In this document: positions 1 to 5,874 of the stretch, in pieces | Position numbering within the stretch: position 1 is the stretch's first letter | Layout of the letters: every line of letters starts with the position of its first letter | The notes under the pieces: model-generated | Databases searched by the model: none | The model's input: the letters and a program-made list of their open reading frames with translations, nothing else | Told to the model about the DNA's origin: nothing | Made by a program: the position numbers and the translations under genes | From: Burkholderiales bacterium | GTDB taxonomy: Bacteria; Pseudomonadota; Gammaproteobacteria; Burkholderiales; SG8-39 | DNA: 6,980 nucleotides | Assembly: GCA_025929745.1 (NCBI GenBank) | Contig: JAICPQ010000149.1 | Span: forward strand, 1-6,980 | Direction of reading: 5' to 3'

Positions 1-532
1 CCGGCAAGCCGGAAAGCGCGACGCGTCCGAGCAGCGTGTACGCGCTCCACATGAAGATGCAGAGCACGAGCAGCGCTTCGCCGAGACCGAGATCGAGCGT
101 GGCGAGCAGCCAGAGGTTGCCGCGCGAAAGTACCCAGAGCGCGCCGAGGACGCAGAGCGCGATACCCGCGGCGCGTGTGCGACTCAGGCGCTCTTTGAGA
201 AAAATCGCGGCGAAGAGCGCGGTGAACGCGGGATTCGTCGGCACGATGAGTGCCGCGCGGCTTGCTTCGACGAGCTGCAAGCCCGCGCTGAAGAGCACGT
301 TGTAGACGCTGATGCCGAGGATGCCGAGTCCGATGATAAGGACGGTCTCGCGCGGCGATGGTCGCGGCATGCGACGCTCGCGCAGCCGAAGCAGCACGAG
401 CAGGATGAGCGCGGCGCACGCGAAGCGCAGAAACACCGACGTGAGGAGGCCCATGCTCGAGAGCACGATGCTGATGGCGGGGAAGACGCCGCTCCAGAAG
501 AGCGCCATCAGCACGAGCTTCGTGTAAAGCAT
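1..532 (-). CDS. EamA/DMT-family inner-membrane transporter, N-terminal part (runs off left edge)
   Basis: Reading the minus strand from the ATG at 532 gives 177 uninterrupted residues that leave the window at base 1, so the C-terminal part is missing. The protein starts MLYTKLVLMALFWSGVF and is strongly hydrophobic, with about six membrane segments (roughly residues 4-24, 29-49, 63-84, 90-112, 118-135, 150-170). This matches the first EamA repeat of the drug/metabolite transporter superfamily and the start of the second. The segment around SRAALIVPTNPAFTAL and the following LKERLS (Glu at about 114) fits the conserved end of an EamA repeat. Substrate cannot be told: family members export amino acids, metabolites or drugs. 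An in-frame ATG at 553 would add seven residues (MLACGAP). I prefer 532 because MLYxKLxLMALFW is the usual family start. Neither start has a clear Shine-Dalgarno sequence. It is divergent from the 561-941 gene. Confidence 0.85.
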   Translation of the reverse strand, partial: MLYTKLVLMALFWSGVFPAISIVLSSMGLLTSVFLRFACAALILLVLLRLRERRMPRPSPRETVLIIGLGILGISVYNVLFSAGLQLVEASRAALIVPTNPAFTALFAAIFLKERLSRTRAAGIALCVLGALWVLSRGNLWLLATLDLGLGEALLVLCIFMWSAYTLLGRVALSGLP

Positions 533-543
533 CGGGGCGCCGC

Positions 544-553
544 ATGCTAGCAT
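544..553. promoter_or_regulatory. 10-bp perfect palindrome between two divergent genes
   Basis: The bases ATGCTAGCAT form a perfect palindrome in the 28-bp gap between the transporter start (532) and the start of the exported-protein gene (561). The position suits an operator acting on both genes, but 10 bp is short and could arise by chance. It also contains an alternative in-frame ATG for the transporter. No convincing sigma-70 promoter is visible here, so promoters probably lie inside the opposite coding sequences. Confidence 0.2.
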
Positions 554-560
554 CGGAGCG

Positions 561-941
561 ATGAGGCACTTCGTCGCCGTCGCTCTCGCGCTCGCCCCGC
601 TCACCGCGCCGGCTAACGAAATCGAGATCCAACGCTCGGTGATTCAGCGCGACCAGCAGTCGGCGGAGTTCGCCGCGCGCGTGCGCGGGGAAGACACCTC
701 GCGGCTCGAGCGGCTGCATGCGCGCCAGCTCTCCGAGGTCTATCGGCCGCCGCTCAATCCGGATCCCGAAGTCGCGCGCCAGCTGCAGCCTTATCAGCGC
801 CAGAAGATGGCGGACGAGCGTACGCTGGTGTTGCCACCGCCGACCGCGACGCTCAGAAAACCGCTCGAAAAGCCGCTACCGCTCCCAGGGGGGCCGCGCC
901 CCGGGGTCGAGCTCGTACCGCCGCAGAGCCCCCCGAACTAG
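561..941 (+). CDS. Small predicted exported protein of unknown function
   Basis: This 126-residue ORF starts at ATG 561 with a GGAG at 555-558, unusually close (2 nt) to the start. Residues 1-18 look like a Sec signal peptide: MRHF, then the hydrophobic run VAVALALAPLTA, then A-P-A as a signal peptidase I site before Asn19. The mature part of about 108 residues is rich in Arg, Gln and Glu in its first half (probably helical) and very proline-rich at the end (PLPLPGG, VPPQSPPN). It has no cysteine and no further membrane segment, so a periplasmic location is likely. Codon third positions are strongly G/C, as in the neighbouring genes, which supports real coding. I do not recognise the family. 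The last 66 bp overlap the 3' end of the convergent E1 gene, and the start lies only 28 bp from the divergent transporter. Confidence 0.65.
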   Translation: MRHFVAVALALAPLTAPANEIEIQRSVIQRDQQSAEFAARVRGEDTSRLERLHARQLSEVYRPPLNPDPEVARQLQPYQRQKMADERTLVLPPPTATLRKPLEKPLPLPGGPRPGVELVPPQSPPN

Positions 942-3488
942 GCTCGCGTCGATCGCCGATAGCGCGGCGATCGCGATGTGGCGCGCATCGACTTCGAAAA
1001 AGGCGCGCAACGCCGCGCGCGTATCGCTCCGGCCGAAGCCGTCGGTGCCCAGCACCGTGTACGGGCTTTTTACGAATCCCCGAATCAAGTCCGGAACGGC
1101 GCGAACGTAGTCGCTCGCGGCGACCACCGGTCCGTCTGTTCGGTCGAGGCATGTCTCGACCCAGCTCTTAGCCTGTCCGCCAAGGCGGCGCGTGCGCTCG
1201 GCGGCCATGCCGTCGCGGCGCAGCTCGGTGAACGAGGTCACGCTCCAGACGCCCGCGGCGATGTTCCAGTCCTTTTGCAGGAGCTCGGCCGCCGCGAGCA
1301 CTTCGCGCAGAATCGGACCGGAACCGAGGAGCTGCACCTGCGCGCCTTCGCGAATGCGGTACATGCCGCGCAAGATTCCCTCACGCGCGTCCTTCGGCAT
1401 AGCGGGGTGAGGATAGTTTTCGTTTGCGACGGTGAGGTAATAGAACACGTCCTCCTGCGCTTCGAGCATGCGAAGCGCCCCGTCCTCAACGATCGCGCCG
1501 AGCTCGTAGGCGAAGCACGGGTCGTACGCCCGGCAATTCGGGAATGTCGCAGCGATGAGATGCGACGAGCCGTCCTGGTGTTGGAGCCCTTCGCCAGCGA
1601 GCGTGGTGCGGCCGGCCGTGCCGCCGACCAGAAAACCACGCGCACGCGAGTCGGCCGCGGCCCAGATGAGATCGCCGACGCGCTGGAAGCCGAAGATGGA
1701 GTAGTAGATGTAAAACGGAAGCATGGGCTTGCCGTGCGCCGAATACGAGGTCGCTGCGGCGAGCCACGAAGAAAGCGCGCCGGCCTCGGTGATCCCTTCC
1801 TCCAGGATCTGGCCGTCTTTCGCTTCGCGGTAATAAAGAAGCTCGTCGTGGTCTTCAGGCTCGTAGAGCTGGCCGACCGCGGAATAGATGCCGACCTGCC
1901 GGAACAGCGTCTGCATACCGAACGTGCGCGCCTCGTCCGCGACGATCGGCACGACGCGCGGTCCAAGCTTCTCGTCCTTGAGGAGCTGCGAAAGAAGCTG
2001 CACGAACGCCATCGTCGTGGACTGGTTGCGCTCGGTAGCGCCGAGCGACGGCACGGGCAGTTTCTCGCTCTTCGTCGTCCTGGTCGGAACAAAGCCACCC
2101 AGCGCCTGGCGGCGCTCGAGGAGGTATTTGATCTCGGGGCTCTGCGGCCCGGGGTGGTAAAAGCGAAGCTGCGCCACGTCCTCGTCGGAAAGCGGCAGCG
2201 CGAAGCGGTTGCGGAACTCGCGCAAGGCTTCGTCGTCGGGCTTCTTCTGCTGGTGGGTGCCCATCTTGCCCTGGCCCCAAAGACCCATGCCGTAGCCCTT
2301 CTTCGTCTTCGCTAGGATCACCGTGGGCTGGCCCTTGTGATGCGCGGCGGCGTGGTAGGCGGCGTAGATCTTCACCGGATCGTGCCCGCCGCGGCGCAGG
2401 CGATCGATGTCGTCGTCGCTCATGTCGGCGACGAGCGCGCGCAGCTCGGGGTACTTGTTGAAGAAGTGCTCGCGGTTGAAGCGGCCGTCGGTGGCGGCAT
2501 AGGTCTGGAACTCGCCGTCGACGGTCTCGTGCAGCCGCTTCAACAGCACGCCGTCTTCGTCGCGCGCGAAGAGCGGATCCCAGTCCGAGCCCCACAGGAG
2601 CTTGATCACGTTCCAGCCGGCCCCGGCGAAGAGGCCCTCGAGCTCCTGCACAAACGAGCCGTTGCCGCGCACCGGGCCGTCCAGGCGCTGAAGGTTGCAG
2701 TTAACAACGAAGATCAGGTTATCGAGGCCTTCGCGAGTGGCGAGCGAAAGGCCGGCGAGCGATTCGGGCTCGTCCATCTCCCCATCGCCGACGAAGCTCC
2801 ACACCTTCCGGCTCTGCGTCGTGGCGAGGTTCCGGTTTTCGAGGTAGCGCATGAAGCGCGCCTGATAGACCGCGTTGATCGGACCTAATCCCATTGAACC
2901 GGTGGGGAACTGCCAGAACTCGGGCATGAGATACGGATGGCAATAGGACGACAGGCCTTGGCCCCCGGTTTCCTGCCGGTAGTGAGCCAGCCGCTCTTCG
3001 CTCAGTCGCCCCTCGAGGTAAGCCCGCGCATACACGCCGGGCGCTGAATGGGGCTGGAAGTACACGAGGTCATGGGCTCGGAAGAAGTGGTTGAAACCGA
3101 CCTCGAAGAGATCGGCCGCTGACGCGTAGCTCGCGATGTGACCGCCGAGCTCGGGATGCGCACGGTTAGCACGCACTACCATTGCGAGCGCGTTCCAGCG
3201 CACGATCGCAGAGATACGGCTCTCGAGCTCCAGGTTGCCGGGGAATTGCGGCTGGTGCGCAAGCGATACCGAGTTCTTGTAGGGCGTGTTCAGGACCGGC
3301 GGCAGCGGCACACGCCGCGCGCGCGCGTGATCGAGCAGCTTCCGAAGAAGGAAAGTCGCGCGCTCGCGACCCTCCGCGGCGACCAGGGCGTCGAAGGCTT
3401 CGAGCCACTCGCGGGTTTCGGCGGGATCGGCGTCGGGCGGGTTCACGCGCCAGAACGCGGAGGAAACGATGTCGGCGAGGTCGGTCAT
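876..3488 (-). CDS. aceE: Homodimeric 2-oxoacid (pyruvate) dehydrogenase E1 component, AceE type, stand-alone
   Basis: The 870-residue product is full length for the homodimeric E1 family (E. coli AceE 887). It performs thiamine-diphosphate-dependent decarboxylation of pyruvate and reductive acetylation of the lipoyl E2, in the cytoplasm. The ThDP/Mg motif runs from GDGEMDEPES (residues 234-243) to NCNLQRLDGPV (263-273). Other family blocks are PTGSMGLGPINAVYQARF (about 195-212), KTKKGYGMG (394-402) followed by a His in GTHQQKK near the expected active-site histidine, ADEARTFGM (517-525), TAGRTTLAGEGLQHQDG (624-640) and VLGTDGFGRSD (812-822). The ATG at 3488 fits the family start but has no clear Shine-Dalgarno. 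No aceF or lpd is adjacent: the next genes are a convergent exported-protein gene and a transporter. Blocks such as NTPYKNSVSLAHQPQFPGN recall, from memory, a second AceE-like paralogue group (MdeB/2-oxobutyrate type), so the substrate could be 2-oxobutyrate. Confidence 0.93.
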   Translation of the reverse strand: MTDLADIVSSAFWRVNPPDADPAETREWLEAFDALVAAEGRERATFLLRKLLDHARARRVPLPPVLNTPYKNSVSLAHQPQFPGNLELESRISAIVRWNALAMVVRANRAHPELGGHIASYASAADLFEVGFNHFFRAHDLVYFQPHSAPGVYARAYLEGRLSEERLAHYRQETGGQGLSSYCHPYLMPEFWQFPTGSMGLGPINAVYQARFMRYLENRNLATTQSRKVWSFVGDGEMDEPESLAGLSLATREGLDNLIFVVNCNLQRLDGPVRGNGSFVQELEGLFAGAGWNVIKLLWGSDWDPLFARDEDGVLLKRLHETVDGEFQTYAATDGRFNREHFFNKYPELRALVADMSDDDIDRLRRGGHDPVKIYAAYHAAAHHKGQPTVILAKTKKGYGMGLWGQGKMGTHQQKKPDDEALREFRNRFALPLSDEDVAQLRFYHPGPQSPEIKYLLERRQALGGFVPTRTTKSEKLPVPSLGATERNQSTTMAFVQLLSQLLKDEKLGPRVVPIVADEARTFGMQTLFRQVGIYSAVGQLYEPEDHDELLYYREAKDGQILEEGITEAGALSSWLAAATSYSAHGKPMLPFYIYYSIFGFQRVGDLIWAAADSRARGFLVGGTAGRTTLAGEGLQHQDGSSHLIAATFPNCRAYDPCFAYELGAIVEDGALRMLEAQEDVFYYLTVANENYPHPAMPKDAREGILRGMYRIREGAQVQLLGSGPILREVLAAAELLQKDWNIAAGVWSVTSFTELRRDGMAAERTRRLGGQAKSWVETCLDRTDGPVVAASDYVRAVPDLIRGFVKSPYTVLGTDGFGRSDTRAALRAFFEVDARHIAIAALSAIDASLVRGALRRYELDPGARPPWER

Positions 3489-3549
3489 GCGGTCATGGTA
3501 ATGGGCCGCCCGGGGGGTTGCTATCCCGGTGCTTCTACGGGAAAAACGG

Positions 3550-3558
3550 TGTTATGAT
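3550..3558 (+). promoter_or_regulatory. Extended -10 promoter for the cold-shock gene
   Basis: The bases TGTTATGAT form an extended -10 (TGn followed by TATGAT, five of six consensus bases). The -35 17 bp upstream (TGCTTC, 3530-3535) is poor, as is common for extended -10 promoters. Transcription would start near 3565, giving a leader of about 164 nt before the ATG at 3729. That is close to the long thermosensing leader of E. coli cspA (about 159 nt). Confidence 0.5.
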
Positions 3559-3581
3559 CCGCGCCGCAGGATGCGTTTCAA
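3551..3581 (-). promoter_or_regulatory. Weak candidate sigma-70 promoter for aceE
   Basis: On the minus strand, TTGAAA (3581-3576, five of six -35 bases) is followed after 19 nt by CATAAC (3556-3551, four of six -10 bases). This would give a leader of about 55 nt before the aceE ATG. The spacer is longer than ideal, so this is a tentative call. The -10 sits on top of the -10 proposed for the divergent cold-shock gene. Confidence 0.25.
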
Positions 3582-3674
3582 GCAGCGAATCTGTGCCGTC
3601 CATTCACCCGCCGCCGCAATAGCAGGCTCGCGCAGGTCCGTAGTGGCAGTACGTTCCCACTTGATATCCCACCG

Positions 3675-3704
3675 CCCGGCTTCGTCGCGCCCGGATTCGT
3701 CGCG
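3675..3704 (+). repeat. Two tandem 15-nt repeats in the cold-shock leader
   Basis: CCCGGCTTCGTCGCG (3675-3689) is followed directly by CCCGGATTCGTCGCG (3690-3704), differing at one position. The pair lies 12 bp upstream of the Shine-Dalgarno sequence, so it is placed where pairing could affect ribosome access. Confidence 0.8.
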
Positions 3705-3716
3705 GCTTTCGTAGAT

Positions 3717-3721
3717 AGAGG
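3717..3721 (+). promoter_or_regulatory. Ribosome binding site of the cold-shock gene
   Basis: AGAGG ends 7 nt before the ATG at 3729, which is good spacing and fixes this start. Confidence 0.7.
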
Positions 3722-3728
3722 TAAGTAA

Positions 3729-3932
3729 ATGGCAACCGGTACCGTTAAGTGGTTCAACGACTCCAAGGGCTTCGGCTTCATCACCCCGAGCGAAGGCGGC
3801 GAGGACCTGTTCGCGCATCACACCGCGATCCAGATGTCCGGCTTCAAGACCCTGAAAGAGGGCCAGAAGGTCGAGTTCGAAGTGAAGCGCGGCCCCAAGG
3901 GTCTGCAGGCGCACAACATCAAGCCCCTGTAA
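3729..3932 (+). CDS. cspA: Cold-shock protein, CspA family (single cold-shock domain)
   Basis: The 67-residue product is a complete single cold-shock domain, the usual length for the family. These are small five-stranded OB-fold proteins that bind single-stranded RNA and DNA and act as RNA chaperones and antiterminators. It begins MATGTVKWFNDSKGFGFITP. RNP1 is KGFGFI (residues 13-18) and RNP2 is the DLFAHH segment (26-31); the surface aromatics W8, F15, F17 and F28 are present. The C-terminal half (GQKVEFEVKRGPKGLQAHNIKPL) is typical of betaproteobacterial copies. The start has a good Shine-Dalgarno and the gene is followed 20 bp later by a strong terminator, so it is monocistronic. An extended -10 promoter and a long leader suggest post-transcriptional temperature control. 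Whether it is cold-inducible or constitutive cannot be told from sequence; the symbol marks the family, not proven orthology. Confidence 0.96.
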   Translation: MATGTVKWFNDSKGFGFITPSEGGEDLFAHHTAIQMSGFKTLKEGQKVEFEVKRGPKGLQAHNIKPL

Positions 3933-3952
3933 GAGCCGCAAGGCGCGAAATC

Positions 3953-3977
3953 AAAGCCCGCTTTCGGCGGGCTTTTT
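3953..3977. terminator. Rho-independent terminator shared by cspA and the convergent glutaminase gene
   Basis: AAAGCCCGC (3953-3961) pairs perfectly with GCGGGCTTT (3967-3975) around a 5-nt loop, and the T-run 3973-3977 follows on the plus strand. On the minus strand the same stem is followed by TGATTT, a weaker U tract, so it may work in both directions. The glutaminase stop codon (3977-3979) abuts the stem. Confidence 0.88.
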
Positions 3978-5785
3978 CATTTCAACGCAGCAAGCTCGCG
4001 GCTGAGATGCCGCACCATCCCGCTCATCCCGTGCGCCAGGTTCTGCAACAGCCGGATCTTGACCGCCGGGGCTTCCGAGTCGAGGCGGGTAAAGGCCTGG
4101 CGCGTAAGCACGCGGCACTCCACCGGGCCGAGGGCGGTCACGTTCGCCGAGCGCGGCGAGCGGTCAATGAAAGCGATATCGCCGAATGTCATGCCCGAGG
4201 TAAAGGAGTTGAGCCGAGTGACGCCATTCTGTGTCGGGACACTCACCATCGCTGAGCCGCGCGTAATCACGAAAAGTTCGTCCGAGCTCTGCCCGGCTGC
4301 CACGATCGTCTGCCCGCGTTGATAGCATCGGGTGGCGAGCAGCCGTTCGAGCAGGGCGAGCTGCTCGAGCTCAAAGCCGGCAAACAGCGCGCATTTTTCA
4401 AGCGGCGTTTGCGCTTCCCACGCCACATCCTGGAAGCACTCGGCAAGCAGCAGATTCTCACCGTACTCGAGCGCAAAGTCGTCATCGGTGAAGATCGCTT
4501 CACGATCGATCCCGGCGTCGATCAGGAGCTGCCACCACGTGCTCGACTCCGAGAAGATGAGCACCTTACGCAGGCCGAGCAGCTCCCTGCGGGTACCGGC
4601 AAGGAGACTTGTCGCGGCCGGATCGATCGCCTGCACCATCCTCAAATTGAGGATGAAGCAATTGGTGTCGCTCGCGAGCGCCATTATCTCGCGTACTACG
4701 GGCTCGACCGCGGCGAAGGCAAGCGGGCCCTGCAGGTGGTACAAGCGCAGTCGCTTGCCCGCTTTGCGCAGGTGCTCGGCGACGGCGGGCGGACGGCGCT
4801 GCTTGGATGCGACCTTCCGGCGCGTCGTAGCTAGACGCACTGCCGGCGCGCGCGGCTGGGCCGCGTCGAACAGATGCAGCCCGAGCTCTGCGGCGAGCGC
4901 GCGGCACACGGCGATGCCGCGAACGCTATTTCCCTGCGGGTCGAGACGAGGGGAAAAGACGCCGATGCCGAGCCTGCCTGGCTGGACGGCGAGAATCCCG
5001 CCGCCGACGCCGCTCTTCGCCGGCAAGCCCGTGCGGTACAGCCATTCGCCGGAGTAATCGTACATACCGCAAGTCGCCATCACCGACAAAACATTGTCCA
5101 CGTATTCCTCGGCGAGCGCCCGAACGCCCGACACGGGGTTGACACCGCCGTTGGCGAGCGTCGCTCCCATGAGGGCCAAGTCGCGACACGTAACGCGAAT
5201 CGAGCATTGCCGGAAGTAGGTCTCGAGCGTCGGCGACGGCTCGTTGCCGAGAATCGCGAAATTCCGCAGCATCCAGCCGATCGCCCGATTCCTATGACCC
5301 GTGGCACTCTCGGAGTTGTAGACGCGCTCGTCTATGTCGAGCGCGCGGCCTGCGTAGCGCGAGAACGCCCCGAGCACGCGTGCAATCTTCGCCTCCGCCG
5401 TGTCACCCTGGATCAGCCCGCAGGCGGCGATCGCACCAGCGTTGATCAGCGGGTTCAGCGGCGCACCAGTTTGGGGCCGTAGGCTGATCGCGTTGAACGC
5501 CTCGCCCGACGGCTCGACGCCGATCTTGGCGAGCACGGTGTCCTCGCCGTTCTCCTCGAGCACGAGCCCGTACGTGAGCGGCTTGGAGATCGACTGCAAG
5601 GTAAAGGGCTGCCGCGAGTCACCTACTTCGTAGACGAACCCGTCGCGAGTGGCGATGCAGATACCGAACCAGTCCGGGTCGGAGTGCGAGAGCTCGGGGA
5701 TGTAGTCCGCGACCTTGCCGTCGGCCAAGCCGACGAAGCGAGCGCGCAGCGACTCAAGGTATTCCAGAATCGGCGAGGCAGGCAC
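3977..5785 (-). CDS. glsA: Glutaminase with C-terminal STAS and cyclic-nucleotide-binding domains
   Basis: Counted from GTG 5785 the product has 602 residues, twice the usual ~310 of bacterial glutaminases. It hydrolyses glutamine to glutamate and ammonia. Residues ~5-305 are the serine-dependent glutaminase domain: S65-I-S-K68 (SxxK), N115 (PLINAGA), E159, N166, Y190, Y242 (CGMYDYSG) and V260 (AKSGVGGG), matching the active-site residues I recall for E. coli YbaS almost number for number. A basic linker (~306-340) leads to a STAS domain (~343-453; AIDPAATSLL replaces the phosphorylatable DSSG loop of anti-anti-sigma factors). Residues ~460-583 form a CRP-like cyclic-nucleotide domain whose phosphate cassette reads FGDIAF...RSA: Arg545 is kept, the usual Glu is Asp536. 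No DNA-binding domain follows, so it acts as an enzyme. ATG 5971 is also in frame, but those 62 codons have lower third-position GC and no family match. Neither start has a clear Shine-Dalgarno. Confidence 0.93.
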   Translation of the reverse strand: MPASPILEYLESLRARFVGLADGKVADYIPELSHSDPDWFGICIATRDGFVYEVGDSRQPFTLQSISKPLTYGLVLEENGEDTVLAKIGVEPSGEAFNAISLRPQTGAPLNPLINAGAIAACGLIQGDTAEAKIARVLGAFSRYAGRALDIDERVYNSESATGHRNRAIGWMLRNFAILGNEPSPTLETYFRQCSIRVTCRDLALMGATLANGGVNPVSGVRALAEEYVDNVLSVMATCGMYDYSGEWLYRTGLPAKSGVGGGILAVQPGRLGIGVFSPRLDPQGNSVRGIAVCRALAAELGLHLFDAAQPRAPAVRLATTRRKVASKQRRPPAVAEHLRKAGKRLRLYHLQGPLAFAAVEPVVREIMALASDTNCFILNLRMVQAIDPAATSLLAGTRRELLGLRKVLIFSESSTWWQLLIDAGIDREAIFTDDDFALEYGENLLLAECFQDVAWEAQTPLEKCALFAGFELEQLALLERLLATRCYQRGQTIVAAGQSSDELFVITRGSAMVSVPTQNGVTRLNSFTSGMTFGDIAFIDRSPRSANVTALGPVECRVLTRQAFTRLDSEAPAVKIRLLQNLAHGMSGMVRHLSRELAALK

Positions 5786-5802
5786 AGCGGATTTGTGATT
5801 GG

Positions 5803-5827
5803 AGTTCTTGTCCGTTTCGCAAGAACT
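5803..5827. promoter_or_regulatory. Perfect 8-bp inverted repeat upstream of the glutaminase gene
   Basis: AGTTCTTG (5803-5810) and CAAGAACT (5820-5827) are perfect inverted copies separated by 9 bp. The 25-bp dyad ends 18 bp from the probable GTG start at 5785. It has the geometry of an operator for a dimeric regulator, or could be a leader hairpin that limits translation. No U tract follows, so it is not a terminator. Confidence 0.5.
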
Positions 5828-5874
5828 GTGCCCGCGGAAGCCGACGATTACGCGGTTCCTTCGTCCCTTTGTTC

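Larger units (their letters stand above)
3565..3728 (+). other. Long 5' untranslated leader of the cold-shock gene
   Basis: About 164 nt separate the proposed start site from the cold-shock ATG and carry no plus-strand ORF that looks coding. Leaders of this length in cspA-family mRNAs fold differently with temperature and control translation and stability; that role is inferred here from the family. I do not see the E. coli cold-box sequence. The leader ends with a 15-nt tandem repeat and then the ribosome binding site. Confidence 0.45.

Noticed and set aside
36..527. Plus-strand open frames opposite the left-edge transporter
   Set aside because: Ser/Arg-rich translations typical of antisense GC-rich DNA; the minus strand gives a clear multi-pass EamA protein instead.
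840..875. Possible aceE terminator just past its stop codon
   Set aside because: There are T-runs on the minus strand but only a 3-bp stem, so I do not call a terminator.
978..2315. Long 445-codon open frame on the plus strand, antisense to aceE
   Set aside because: It lies wholly inside the unmistakable aceE coding sequence in a GC-rich genome, where long antisense frames are expected; its translation is Arg/Ala/Val-rich with no recognisable domain.
3565..3728. Cold-box element in the cold-shock leader
   Set aside because: No stretch resembles the E. coli cold box well enough to call.
3749..4255. 168-codon plus-strand frame overlapping cspA and the glutaminase 3' end
   Set aside because: It is an out-of-frame shadow of the certain cold-shock gene, crosses a strong terminator, and has no family resemblance.
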